Positions 40,701-53,669 are shown, counted from the stretch's first letter. The stretch: 64,000 bases of DNA from Liolophura sinensis (GCF_032854445.1 NC_088303.1:18359501-18423500), one strand, 5' to 3'. Notes: generated from the letters alone by a model not told the origin. Program-made: numbers and translations.

Positions 40701-42495
40701 GAAAAACATGAATGGCAGTGACAACAGTTACAATGTTTTCCACACATCTGAAAACAAATCTCAGACCACCTCTCATTGATGTCAAGACACTATCCAAAAT
40801 CAAAGGTGACTGGAGACAGTACTTTAAGTTATTGCCCACAATTTTAATCCTCTCATTGGTGTCATACCATTTGCCAAGTTTGAAGCCAACTGGTCAAAGC
40901 GTTCTGCAGTTATAGTCCAGGGGATGTTTACATGACAGAACCACAGAATGATGATTCAGAGAGAAATCAATGCAGATTCCATTTAGTTCAGTGTGGTGTG
41001 ATCTCAGCCACATATGAACTTGACTCAACACACTTTATCAAAGAATGCGGCTTGTTTGACAAAAGGCTGACCAACTTTGTCTTTACAGACATGGCATCCT
41101 TAAGCAGGGGTGGAGGGTGGAGGTGGGGGGGGGGGTTAACTCTAAGAGGTACAATAACACTAACCTGTGTTTGAAGAGAGGATGCCTGTACAGGGGGGCT
41201 AACTGCAGGTGGTGGGGTTTCTCCATCTGAGTCTTCCACAGTCTTTGTGTAGTCACTCAGCGACTCCTTGTTATTCTTCATCTCCTTCCTATGACCAAGG
41301 CAAACCCCCCAAAAACGCAACATGAAAGGATCACCTTGTAACTTTGTGTTTAAGTGATCAGCTCACTGTTAAATGTTTATATCCCTCACATCATTACACT
41401 GACTTCCATCAAAAAGATGCAAGCTTTAGCAAACGCTCAATTTTACACACACTGCACACTACCTGTATTAGCACAAACACACAACACAAATCAGATGCAG
41501 AAGTTGGACTACCGAATATGCTTGCAGTCAATAATGAACTCTGCAAACGAGAAGCCGGAGCTTGTACACATGACCTGTTGAGAACACAACAAATGTTATA
41601 ATTAATACTTGCTTTCTAGACTGGAAGGATGCCTCCAACTTCCTGTCCCTCAGCTCTATTGTGTCACGTCCATTACTGGGAGCTATTTTATTCTGTGGGA
41701 GAGTGCAGACAAAATGTCCAAATATTTATGTACATCAAAGCATTGATGTTGCATATAAATCTCTTATCAAATCCATATCAGATGATATCATATAACTGAA
41801 AAAAGAGACAGCTATTTTGTGTGATAACAGCAGGCATATCTCTCCTGTGGGACAAACAAACACGTGGTTATATTATAAAAGCATTGTAATACTCAGCAGT
41901 CACACATAGTTCACTAAACTCTGTGCAATTTATGACAGCCTGTGACACACCTCAGACTGTACATGAGCTCAATAGTCTGTATCACACCTCCAACTCAAGT
42001 CCAAAACAGAAAATATGCGTAACCAATTAACAATTTGAGTGATAAACTCCAAATTACTATAAAATCTTCAAAAATTAACATTATTTATTTCAATGATGCT
42101 TAACCTGCATTCAAGACTTTTAAAGTTTTCAAAGACAGTCAGGTTTATGGGTGGAACAATTTGAAGTACCCGAATAAAACCCAACCTTAGCCAGGAAGAT
42201 GTAGCTGAAAACCCTCCTGCCACCTACGAGCAACGTGTTAAAGTACATCACATAATGAAAACTGACAACAGCATAACCCACCACCTCAACATCTTCTAAG
42301 TCATTCTCTACAAATTCACTGAGCAAAACAGTTTAATCTTGTTCATTCAAAATATGTAGTCTACTTAATGCATGCCAATAAGCAAATGTTAATCACACCA
42401 AATCCAAGACCTTTTCTCAAAAAGAATCAGCTGCTTTAACTCACACCTCATTCAAGATCAACTACAGTAGCTAATATCACACAGTTGAACCAAAT

Positions 42496-42550
<55 letters not shown>

Positions 42551-45500
42551 CATATATATATATGTGTGTGTGTGTATGATTATTTACATAAAGCAAAAGA
42601 CCAGTAAACATAAGGCTATCATAAGAAGAAGACAAATTAAAACATTTCTGAAACATATTATTTTCACTACATTAAATGCCATGTTTTGAACAATCCTACA
42701 ACTAAAAAAAAGAAAGCTATTTTCAGGTCTTAATTCTTATTAAGGCTACCTTAATTTCAAGTGGTTTCAGCCCCTTTAAGTATGTTCTGTAAGCGGATAT
42801 GGAATAGCCATGGGCTCAGGTATACTCACGCGTTTAGCAGCCTTAGCGGCCTTGCCCTGCCCCTCCTCAGCTGAAGGGTTCACCGCTGACTCACCAACAC
42901 TCATACGCTGCATCACTATGAAGTCGTATGTGCTTATTCCTTTACAAACTACAACAGATGTATTCATTTAATTAGGGGTCGTCCAGTTCATGGGACACCT
43001 ACTGAGATTGTTGGGATTATTTTTGTTAGATAATTTCAAGGTTCAATATTTCCAGAACTGCTAAATGTAGAGAAACCAATCTCACCAGTTTCAATATTGA
43101 ACTCACGCCATAATGTTTGCTACTTCATGATTTTTGATTGGTCAGAATTGGTTTGGCAGCCATTTTGAAATTTTTAGAAACCCAAAATAAAACCTTCTCT
43201 CAAAAACCAACCAGGCTGCAATTTGGTACAGTTACAACATGACTCAGAAGGTGATAGAACCTAAATTGCAAAATGTTTCGATTTAGCTTCTGCAGCAATT
43301 TTGAACAGGTCACCTGACTCATTTTTTGCTGTTTGTCTAAGTTTTCTTGCTAATTTTATACTACAATAATACAAGTTTGATTTTGTCTGATGTAACTTTG
43401 TGACCCAAACCTAAAAATGGTGATACTTTTTACTAAAAGTCTGATTTTACTGGAACTGACCAAGATGAACCAATAAAAATGCTGATTGTCTTTTTTTTTC
43501 AAAAATGTATACATGTACAGACAGAAGACTGGTATATATGTAATTTTACTGAGTCTCTATAATGCCTGGTTTTTAATTGATTTCCGGATAACCACCACTT
43601 AAAAAATCACAGGTATGAGAACTATAAAGTCTATGATGGAACCTGGACCTACTTGTAGCCCAGGGCCTGACATTTCATATGCATGCATGTGGGAACAGAT
43701 TTGAATGATGCAATTTTTGATTTCTAGGGTGAAAATCTCCTATTACACCTACAGTATTACCTTCTCTCATTTACATATATTACATATTTATATATTCTTG
43801 AACTTAAATATGAAGTGCACTTACTTAAATATATATGAAAACAGAATAAATGTATGAGAAGGCCCAGTCCAATGAAGGAGAGTATGCCAATGATAGCAAT
43901 GAGTGCCAGCCAGCCTTCATCCTCCACAGGCTGGTACAGGATCAAGAATTCTGATGTGAAGGAATAAGCAGAATACTCACATATTAAAAGACATTCAATT
44001 AATTTACTCATTACATTGATGTTTTATGCCATACTAATAAATATTTCTCTTATACTTATTGATTTACAATGTATGAAAGTGGACAGATCTACAGGTGAAA
44101 AGCACTTGGATGAAAACCAAGGAAAATCTCCACGCCTCTCCACGTGTTTGACCCACATCCTGATCTTGTTAATGTAATGTGGCCACTGTCACATGATTGT
44201 CTGATGATAAAAATCAAATGTCAACATTTGTTTTCCACCACAGCCTGCTTTATATACTAAATATATAGCATCAGTAAAGACCTCAAAATAATATTTATCA
44301 AACAGAGACTATATACACTGACCTTAAAACCATCAGCAATTGAGATTAATTTAATTCCTTTCCAAGTCACTGACACACAATATATGTATATCTCTTTCTA
44401 CTTCTCATTAGGATGTTATAATTTATCATAGAAAACAATCCTTTTGTGTCTATGCAGAGCACCCCACTTGTGCATTTAGAAATTATCACATTTAATACTA
44501 CTAAACACCTCTAGAAATGCAACTGACAAAAACAATTCATTTTGAATAATTAATAATAATTTTTAATAAATATTATTAATTTTACACTGCTTTTGTTAGA
44601 AATTTGTAAAAATGTGGGTAGGATGCCATAGAGGGATACACAAGGGTTGTTCTGTGTCATGGTTTGGATCAGTAAGTTTCAACTTCAAAACTTGTGCAGT
44701 CCAAGCCACTGTCCTACAAGATAATACCATACAATTAGATTTTTTTTTTTTTTTTGATTGGTGTTTTACGCCGTACTCAAGAATATTTCACTTATACGAC
44801 GGCGGCCAGCATTATGGTGGGTGGAAACCGGGCAGAACCCGGGGGAAATCCACGACCATCCGCAGGTAGCTGACAGACCTTCCCACATACGGCCAGAGGG
44901 AAAGCCAGCATGGGCTGGACTTGAACTCACAGCGACCGCATTGGTGAGAGACTCCTGGGTCATTACGCTGCGCTAGCACGCTAACCAACTGAGCCACGGA
45001 GGCCCCCCATACAATTAGAAAAATTTGAATCAGTAGTACAACATCTTGATATGGTCTGTGTGTATTCTGAGTATTATTTTGTGGATTGGTTGTTGTGCTA
45101 TGAAGAATAGGGACAAAGATACATGTAAGGTCATACACAGACATGCACATTTTCTGATAAATGTCACATCAGGAGACTCTTAATGGTCACGGTCTATTTC
45201 AGCAGGCCTATTTTTCTTCTTGGACAACCCATTTGACTGTATGATCAGCAAGGGCCTGCACTTATATTACCAGTTCATCCCCGAATTTGTACATGGCACA
45301 TGTGCACTCTTGGACAAATTTCGAACTCTATTCAAGCTTTACTCCACATTCACAATACAGAGCGTAATTTATTTAATTACTTAACGTAAATTGCCATAAA
45401 CTTCATCCATGACTAACTTACTCATTTTAATGAATTCTGAGAGTTCTACTGATTTTAGAAAGCTGTTTGAGGTTTGCTTGGAACATGGGATGATATTCTG

Positions 45501-48500
45501 CTGAAAGATTTTAAGTTTCAGCACTAAAAATAATATTTTGTGACATTTTTTTGTCTCTAAAAATGCAATTTTGAGGGAGAAATTTAGGACATTTAGGGTA
45601 TTTAACTGTTGTATAATGTTCTACTCAAAATTTTTCTACATCTATGACAATAGTCAGTTTTATGAAGAAGGAAAATGGCAGGACTACGGTGAACCACTGA
45701 CTGACAGACAAACAGAGGAGAGAGAACTCGGTACAACCACTGACTGAAAGACAAACAGCGGCTTTCAGAGGAAAGAGAACTCGGTACAACCACTGACTGA
45801 AAGACAAACAGCGGCTTTCAGAGGATAGAGAACTCAGTACAACCACTGACTGAAAGACAAACAGCCGCTCTCAGCGGAGAGAGAACTCAGTACAACCACT
45901 GACTGAAAGACAAACAGCGGCTCTCAGAGGATAGAGAACTCAGTGCAACCACCGACAGACAAACAGTCGCTTTCAGAGGATAGAGAACTCAGTGCAACCA
46001 CTGACTGACAGACAAACAGCAGCTCTCAGAGGAGAGAGAACCCAGTGCAACCACTGACTGACAGACAAACAGCCGCTCTCAGAGGATAGAGAACCCAGTG
46101 CAACCACTGACTGACAGACAAACAGCGGCTCTCAGAGGAGAGAGAACTCAGTGCAACCACTGACTGAAAGACAAACAGCAGCTCTCAGAGGATAGACAAC
46201 TCAGTGTAACCACTGACTGAAAGACAAACAGCAGCTCTCAGAGGATAGACAACTCAGTGCAACCATTGACTGAAAGACAAACAGCAGCTTTCAGAGGATA
46301 GAGAATTCAGTGCAACCACTGACTGAAAGACAAACACCGGCTCTCAGAGGAGAGAGAACTCAGTGCAACCACTGACTGAAAGACAAACAGCAGCTTTCAG
46401 AGGATAGACAACTCAGTGCAACCACTGACTGAAAGACAAACAGCGGCTCTCAGAGGATAGAGAATTCAGTGCAACCACTGACTGAAAGACAAACAGCAGC
46501 TTTCAGAGGATAGAGAACTCAGTGCAACCACTGACTGAAAGACAAACAGTGGCTCTCAGAGGATAGACAACTCAGTGCAACCACTGACTGACAGACAAAC
46601 AGCAACTTTCAGAGGATAGAGAACTCAGCGCAACCACTGACTGAAAGACAAACAGTGGCTCTCAGAGGATAGACAACTCAGTGCAACCACTGACTGACAG
46701 ACAAACAGCGGCTCTCAGAGAATAGAGAACTCACTGCATGGACCTACAGCACTCACTTCAACAGCCCTCCTAATCTCAACCCCTTCATCACTCATTTATT
46801 ATTTGTTTATTATTCATTTATTCACTTGATTGGTGTTTTACGCCATACCCAAGAATATTTCACTTATATGGCAACGGCCGGCATTATGGTGGGAGGAAAC
46901 TAGGCATCCATAAACTGCAGACAGACCTTCCCACGTATGGCCAGAGGGGGAGCCAGCTTGAGCTGTGCTTGAACTCACAGCAACACGTAAACCACCTCCA
47001 CCACCGGACGCCCATAGCATCATTCAACCTTTGTACATCTTATAGCGTGCAATAAGTACAATGTGTATCTACTTTTGTTACAATACCTGGAGAAGAGACT
47101 GATGAGTTCTGTGCACTTTTAAAGTCTGTGAAGAAAAGGACAAAGAAATGTTCTAATAAACGAATGAAAAACATGTGAAAACCATTTTAGAAAAGCATTG
47201 AAAAACTGTTTTCCAGCAATATTTGGTACTATTTAGTAAAAGTATTTATTTATTTAACTGGTCTTTACGACGCACTCAAGAACATTTCACATATACGACG
47301 GCAGCCAGCATTATGGCGGCAGGAAACAGGGCAGATCCAGGCGGAAACCCATGACCATCTGCACGTTGCTGACTGACCTTCCCACATACGAAAGGTGAGG
47401 AAGCCAGCATGAGCTGGACTTGAATTCACAGCGACTGTATGGGTGAAAGCTCCTGAGTTATTGCGCTACTCTGGTACGCTAACCACTCAGCCATAAATGC
47501 CCCTCAGATTAAGAACAACTGACCTTCAAATTGAAATTAATGGATAGTATTTTGATAGCTTATTTATTACGGTTTTCCATTTTAACATAATTCATTATGA
47601 TACTTTACACTGATAAATTCATTATTTCAAGAACAGATCTTAACCAAAATAAACTTTTTTGAACATATTTCAACATAAGGTTTGGAAAAAATTTCAACAA
47701 AATTACTTTTACTCAAAAATACTTTCAAGAATTTCATTGTGTATCCTGTCCAGGTGGTTTTGAAACTGAAAGCACAAGTTAATCGATCCTACCTCTGTAC
47801 TGTTGGAGAATTTCCCCATGGTTCCTGTCTGTGTAATAGGCCACAAATTGAAGAAGACTGATGACCAGTAACATGACACAGCTGAGAATGGCCGTCACCA
47901 GTGTGCCCAGGAACCACCTGAACAACAACAACAATATGGGCTGATTGTCTATACTTACATGACTGGTCTTTTGTACACAAACCATATTTCACTTCTGTGA
48001 AAAAAATATCCAGCACACCTCACCATATCACTTACTTCACAACAGCGAACAAATGGAAGACAACTGTGAAATAAGCGGCAGCTGAATTTGATTGATTTTT
48101 TTACTTATAAATGGCAGTCAACCAAAAACTGGGAGAAACTGGACTGCCCATGATAAACCACTGTTTAACGATAAGCTTATCCTGGCAAACTTTCCCAAGG
48201 GTGGTGCACAGGCATGCCCAGTCACTCTATTGTTTAGTATACAACAAGTGGTCTTCACTGAACTTCTGGCTGCACAAACGACTGCACAAGAATCACCAAT
48301 CACTTACTGTCACCGAGGCTACCAGGGCAGTGAGATGTGGAACTGAACCCACACTTCCCGTGTCATAGTGATCAAAATACAAGCACCTTGACTATTCCAC
48401 CACGACTCACTTATGGCTGAATTTGAAAATAATAGCTTTATCAGTCAAGGGCCAGTAGTCACCTCAGCTACTGAAAGTCAAACAAGGCTGGCTCAAAAGA

Positions 48501-51500
48501 TAAGATGAACTTTGGCAGTGTAGACACCCTGGCTACTGAAGACCCCACAAGACTGGCTCAAAAGATAAGACGAACTTTGGCAGTGTAGACACCTCGGCTA
48601 CTGAAGACCCCACAAGACTGGCTCAAAAGATAAGACGAACTTTGGCAGTGTAGACACCTCGGCTACTGAAGACCCCACAAGACTGGCTCAAAAGATAAGA
48701 TGAACTTTGGCAGTGTAGACACCTCGGCTACTGAAGGCCCCACAAGACTGGCTCAAAAGATAAGACGAACTTTGGCAGTGTAGGCACCTCAGCTACTGAA
48801 CACCCCACAAGATTGGCTCAAAAGATAAGACGAACTTTGGCAGTGTAGACACCCTGGCTACTGAAGACCTCACAAGACTGGCTCAAAAGATAAGACGAAC
48901 TTTGGCAGTGTAGACACCTCGGCTACTGAAGACCCCACAAGACTGGCTCAAAAGATAAGACGAACTTTGGCAGTGTAGACACCTCGGCTACTGAAGACCC
49001 CACAAGACTGGCCCAAAAGAGAAGATGAACTTTGGCAGTGTAGACACCTCGGCTACTGAAGACCCCACAAGACTGGCTCAAAAGATAAGACGAACTTTGG
49101 CAGTGTAGACACCTCGGCTACTGAAGACCCCACAAGACTGGCTCAAAAGATAAGACGAACTTTGGCAGTGTAGACACCTCGGCTACTGAAAACCCCACAA
49201 GACTGGCTCAAAAGATAAGACGAACTTTGGCAGTGTAGACACCTCGGCTACTGAAGACCCCACAAGACTGGCTCAAAAGATAAGATGAACTTTGGCAGTG
49301 TAGACACCTCGGCTACTGAAGACCCCACAAGACTGGCTCAAAAGATAAGACGAACTTTGGCAGTGTAGACACCTCGGCTACTAAAGGCCCAACAAGGCTG
49401 GCTCAAATGATAAGATGAACAATGTAGTCAAAACAGGTGAGACCACAATATACTTCACACATAAGCTATAATAAATTTAATGTGTATTTACACCGTACTC
49501 AAGACTATTATAAGCTATGAATCTGGCAAGTCTAAAGACAAAACACTTGTCTGTCACACTCTGTACAGTTTAACCCACCTGTAGTTTCTGCCTCCCACAC
49601 AATTGTTAAGCCATTTGCAATGATGGTCAAAGTCAGACACACACTTATTACAGGCACTACAGTGCTTTGACCGAGGCCCACTGAAATATATAAATAACAT
49701 TTGTGAATACTCAAGTAAAGTAAGTTTGGAAAACTAATCATCATCCCTTTTTTTTGTACCTGTAAAAATTATCATGTTGTGAAGAAACTCATACTGTGGC
49801 AAATGAAAAACTTGACATCTGACATCTATGGTATGAAGTCACCATACTTAACCTGCTACTTTTTTTGTAAGATACCAAGCTAGCACTCATTTGAACAAGG
49901 AGAAATAAAAACTTTGAATCTCAGATATTAATACAGTTACCAGGTTACTACAAGGTGTCCACTGAATTACCTCCCTTGGCATAACGTGTGCCTAGTTTTT
50001 TATGTATTAACTGCTAGAAGTGGCATCTCATCTAGAGGTAAGCATGCAGTCATCAGGCTATGTCGACAAAGGTAACATCTATATTCACTCTGCCTTCACA
50101 TTGTCCCAGTCTGCCATTTCAGAGATCCTAATTAAATTTGAACTGCATTGCTCTTAATTTTGGCTAAAATCATTAACAGAGTTTACCTGTTTTATAACAT
50201 ATAAGGTTGTGATAGTTTTGAGAAACATCATCAAGTATTTTTGATATAAAGATTTAGATTTAAAGATAAAGATTTTTTCGAATGGAAGGCAAAACACATT
50301 GAAATTTTACAGTGGGTTGTTTGGCCATACTGAACGCAGATTGTTTTTTTCTTCTGAATAGACTCTCTGTTATATTTTCACATTAAGAATGCGAAACCAT
50401 GCTGAATGTGCAAATATAGCAGTCAGAGGACGTTTAGCTGCAAAACAGAACCTGTATGTAACATCACTGTATTTCAGCTTGTTCAATATTCTAAAAAAAG
50501 TCTACAAAACCTCAATCTTCACTTGCATGTTTGGAATTTTTTTTCACCTTCGGGCAGGGTGATGCGCCACGAAAATTTTATCCAACCCAACATTATGTTT
50601 ACAGGGCATGCAATTCTTAAAGGAGAACATCGAAGACTTTATTTTCATACTAAATGTTGCTTAGACGCATTATTCATACTATGTTAGTATATAAACTGCA
50701 TTTTAAAAAATTGGATGCCCTATAAACAGTTGGGTGGGATAAAATTTTTGCGGCCCATCACCTTCCCGAAGGCCAAAAAAACAAAAATTCCAAACATGGC
50801 AGAGGTTACTTTGGTTTACCCGATTCAAAAGATTTAACAGCTGGATTACTGTTGAATGATGGTTTACCGATGCTGGCTTTGACATATTACATTTCGGGCA
50901 TCTTAGGGAATCGGTGGATAGCAAAAATAAGGTAGGGTTCGAGCCGGCTTTTTTTAGTGAAATTGTCTGTGTGGAAGTCTATATGACCGAAGATGAGCAT
51001 TAACTGAGGAACGTCCAGCTTAGCTTTGGGCTATATTGAAGTGTGCTTCATGAAAACCAGGGAGTGGGCTAAATCAGATTATTAAGAGAGGTGAGCGGAT
51101 ACAATAAGATATAAACTGACACGTTAACATCACAGAGGTAGCAGTGTTGGTTTTCTATCACATGGCGATGTCTGTTTCGGTCAAATCGGCCTGGACGGTT
51201 GGACAGTTTCTTTAAAACAGAGGCGTCGGCAGGGTTGATGGAAGTGGCGACCAGGTGGGTGATTATGTGAGCCAGGCTGGCCAGGCCCTGGATCTGAAGG
51301 CTGGTTTAAGGATGATTGAAAGTAAAGAACATATATTTATTTCTTTGATATTTCATGCTGTACTCAAGAATATTTGACTTATAGGACTGCGGCCGGCGTT
51401 ATGGTGGAAGGAAACTGGGCACAGTCCAGAGGAAACCCATGATTATTGCCAGGTTGCTGCCCGACCTTTCCATGTATGGCCAGAGAGGGAGAGCCAGAAT

Positions 51501-51862
51501 GAAATGGACTTGAACTCACAGCGACTGCACTGAGGAGAGTAGACATAGGTAGGTGATGTTACAATTTGAACAAATATGTCAGGCAGTTAGATCAGTCATT
51601 GAAAGTGTCTCTCACTAGCATGACTAGACAACAGCAAATATTTTCAAGAGCGTCTACATAATTTATATTTATCAGTTTATAAGGATACGATGTACCCCGC
51701 AGGCTGCCATTCTACTGGCAGCCCAGGCACTATAGTTGTGAAGTAGATGATGGCAAAGAAGCTGACGCATCCCCAAGAGATGAACTGGAGTGGGTGGGGA
51801 GGGAGCGACCAACCATTCCTTCTGCTGCATGGCTCATATTTCACACTAGTGTCTGTGCCCAT
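37737..51862 (-). CDS. ZDHHC1: DHHC palmitoyltransferase, ZDHHC1/ZDHHC11-like, 11 coding exons
   Basis: Exons (minus): 51862-51689, 51293-51121, 49680-49579, 47917-47793, 47125-47087, 43950-43825, 42948-42830, 41692-41609, 41284-41165, 39172-39061, 38377-37737. All are GT-AG, phases agree, and they total 1815 nt (604 residues). The enzyme transfers palmitate to protein Cys at the membrane. [15 protein letters not shown] at the N-terminus and [11 protein letters not shown] are typical of ZDHHC1. The zinc-binding Cys-rich domain spans about residues 99-150 with DHHC at 134-137 (catalytic Cys137). Four membrane segments are visible, at about 28-48, 56-76, 151-176 and 219-246. After the fourth, the usual TTxE motif reads STYD (252-255). 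Exon 10 of the CDS carries a Lys/Arg run (residues 366-378), and the last exon encodes a long Ser/Thr/Pro-rich tail, so the protein is longer than human ZDHHC1 (485). The name is by similarity; ZDHHC11 cannot be excluded. Confidence 0.93.
40245..40576 (-). repeat. SINE family B copy with target-site duplication
   Basis: Same family as 10173-10518 (shared ACTGATACGGGTCAACCAGT and GGAAGTTACAACTTCCTCTT). It has a shortened head and is flanked by perfect 11-bp repeats TGAGCCAATTC at 40234-40244 and 40577-40587. It lies inside a ZDHHC intron in the gene's own orientation. Confidence 0.88.
42499..42577. repeat. (CA)n / (TA)n / (TG)n compound microsatellite
   Basis: About 21 CA units, then TA-rich units, then a short TG run. 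The CA and TG ends are complementary and could pair as a hairpin. Located in a ZDHHC intron, downstream of exon 42948-42830. Confidence 0.9.
44740..45006 (-). repeat. Full-length SINE family A with perfect 13-bp target-site duplication
   Basis: A long T run (44740-44755) is the complement of the element's A tail. The minus-strand head carries A-box TGGCTCAGTTGG and B-box GTTCAAGTCC. Flanking repeats CCATACAATTAGA at 44727-44739 and 45007-45019 are identical, which points to a recent insertion in a ZDHHC intron. Confidence 0.93.
45690..46735. repeat. 53-bp minisatellite in a ZDHHC intron
   Basis: About 20 units containing CAACCACTGACTGAAAGACA and CTCAGAGGATAGAGAACTCA. The spacing at 45841 and 45894 is 53 bp. 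It lies between exons 47125-47087 and 43950-43825. Confidence 0.92.
46826..47012 (-). repeat. SINE family A fragment
   Basis: Starts at TTGGTGTTTTACGCCATACC, has GGCCGGCATTATGGTGGGAG, lacks a middle block and most of the tRNA-like head. Confidence 0.7.
47254..47505 (-). repeat. SINE family A copy, diverged
   Basis: Nearly full length by comparison with 44740-45006 (GGCAGCCAGCATTATGGCGG, then GCCAGCATGAGCTGGACTTG and the head), with several substitutions. In a ZDHHC intron. Confidence 0.78.
48187..48415 (-). repeat. tRNA-like SINE family C copy
   Basis: On the minus strand, GTCGTGGTGGAATAGTCAAG is followed by a B-box-like GTGGGTTCAGTTCCA. The body shares AACTTTCCCA and GTCACC blocks with 51900-52260. 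The two look like one family distinct from A and B. Confidence 0.5.
48465..49430. repeat. 65-bp minisatellite in a ZDHHC intron
   Basis: About 15 very similar units with GGCTCAAAAGATAAGACGAA, CTTTGGCAGTGTAGACACC and GACCCCACAAGACT. The spacing at 48553 and 48618 is 65 bp. It lies between the exon carrying DHHC (49680-49579) and the next. Confidence 0.93.
50525..50800. repeat. Imperfect inverted repeat (foldback element)
   Basis: The arm at about 50525-50620 (CATGTTTGGAAT ... TTCGGGCAGGGTGATG ... GGGCATGCAAT) is repeated in reverse complement at about 50705-50800 (TTGGATGCCCTAT ... CATCACCTTCCCGAA ... ATTCCAAACATG). Arms are roughly 95 bp and the spacer about 85 bp. It lies in the ZDHHC intron between 51121 and 49680. 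It may be a MITE. Confidence 0.75.
51345..51540 (-). repeat. SINE family A copy, diverged and head truncated
   Basis: Contains TACTCAAGAATATTTGACTT, GCGGCCGGCGTTATGGTGG and ACTTGAACTCACAGCGACTG, diagnostic for family A. It lies in the first ZDHHC intron after the start-codon exon. Confidence 0.72.
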
Positions 51863-51899
51863 CTGTCAATTCAACACAAAACAATTCTGTGGGTAAAAC

Positions 51900-52260
51900 A
51901 AGTGAAGGCATGATTCTTGGTTATACCTTTGGGGTCAGATTTATGAATGGAGGAAACCAGAGTGCTGAGAGTAAATCGCCAGCCTTTGGAAAGTCACCGA
52001 CAAACTTTCCCATGTGTCACACAGACCAGCGCACCACATTGGTAGAAGACTATACGAATGACTATACAAACATACTCATGACTATACAAACAGCCCCCTG
52101 AGTGCCACTGACCAGTTATTGTCACCTGGGCTCCTAAACAAAATATGAAAAGTTAGAGCTGGCAATCAACAGATGTGCAGGGCTGGAACTGAACCCACAA
52201 CTTATGCGCTTCGTGGGCCATTCTGGTTACCAGTCACGCAGTAAACATACAAAAACCACA
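51900..52260 (-). repeat. tRNA-like SINE family C copy
   Basis: The minus strand shows GTGACTGGTAACCAGAATGG then a B-box-like GTGGGTTCAGTTCCAGC. The body holds AAACTTTCCCATGTGTCACA, shared with 48187-48415. Edges are approximate. It sits just upstream of the ZDHHC start codon, in the 5' UTR intron. Confidence 0.5.
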
Positions 52261-52614
52261 GTGCTTTAAACATAATATTATGTCATTCACATAAGCTAGG
52301 TCAGAGTCTTGGTCACCACACTCCTTTCCAGCTTGAAGACAAAAGTGACAAGGATTTGATCCGATAACTGCTCTATCTGAACATTTTGACTGGGTTCACC
52401 TGTTCTCAAATAACATATGTACTGCAGTATCTCAACATGTCACCTTTGTACATTTGTTAAATCTGGTACATAACCTCTGCCAAAAGGTATGGCATATGTT
52501 ACTGTTACATAAAGTGTAATAAATCTATGCTGTTAAAACACTTATCTTTCAGAAATACATGTAGTATGGCAAACGTCTGCTGACATTTTCAGTTACGAAG
52601 CATTTATTTCTTTA

Positions 52615-52690
52615 TATATTTATTACTTTATTTATTTATTTATCTGATTGCTGTTTAACGCCATCCTCAAGAATATTTCACTAACACTAT
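52615..52690 (-). repeat. SINE family A tail fragment
   Basis: Only the tail-side block is left (GATTGCTGTTTAACGCCATC, TCAAGAATATTTCACT), preceded by a TTTA-rich run. Confidence 0.55.
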
Positions 52691-53492
52691 GGTGGTTATA
52701 CGGTGCCATTAAACCACAAAACTTTGGCAAGTTAGTGATAAAATTTTCCACTGGTGACAAACAGATGTGCACACCATATTTAGTGGAAGACAAATGGACT
52801 TCATCGGAAATAGACTGAACAGACAGTCACAGAAACACTGCTGACCAGGTATAGATTGTAAACAGTGAGAGTATAACCATGTACTTGATGTAACCTCAAC
52901 TGCTGGAATTACCCAGGAAGTGCATTGAGTTAGTTTCCCCCAACACTGCCAAATAAATGTTAACATTTAGGTAGTATTTGTGCGCAGTCAGCACACATCC
53001 CACGGGATGCCCTGTGTGAAAGATTGTTTTAATGCCAGGGATATTATTATGAGACCTACAACTATGAAATGACTTGGCACCAAAATTATAAGAATTTCAG
53101 AAATCAATTAAGGAGCAGGAAAGTATTTGTGCATTAGACTAATTTCATGAATTTAGAACAGTTTTTAATCATCAGATTTCATGCAGTCATTGCATTCAAC
53201 ATTTATATAACAATTCTTATGGAATAAAAGCACTAAACACATCATCTGTTACTCGAGAACTGTCAAATGTCTTCAAGTCCCGTGAGTACCTGTACGTCCA
53301 TGATTTAGTGATCGGGCTGTGCCCCCTTTCTGCTTTGAATTAGATACGTGAAAGAGTAAAACTTTGTTGTTCGTGGCAAAGAAGTGTGGTGCGGTAGTAA
53401 GTTGGCCGACACCATCACGGCCAGTGTGTGGAAACAACAACAACAACATCATTAAACAGCTGAAGACAACGATGAATGAAAGTACTGCTTAC

Positions 53493-53660
53493 CTCATGGC
53501 CGACGTCTGACAACAGACGTGGGATGAGGAGATTTTCGGACTACTGTGGTATCTTTCCCACACGCATGGCCGTTCACTTATCAGTACAACGTGCGAAAAA
53601 TGCACATTGCCTCGATACCCTGATTTGACATTTTGGCCGCCATTTTGAAAGTGCTTCCAT
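53493..53660 (-). promoter_or_regulatory. Probable promoter and 5' untranslated exon of the ZDHHC gene
   Basis: On the minus strand a strong donor, CATGAG|GTAAGC, ends an exon at 53493. The acceptor that would match lies directly before the start codon at 51862 (ATTGACAG|ATG). About 140 bp upstream, AAAATGGCGGCC (53647-53634 region) matches the YY1 promoter motif. The transcription start is not known. The exon contains an ATG two bases before its end. Confidence 0.5.
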
Positions 53661-53669
53661 GGAAATGAC

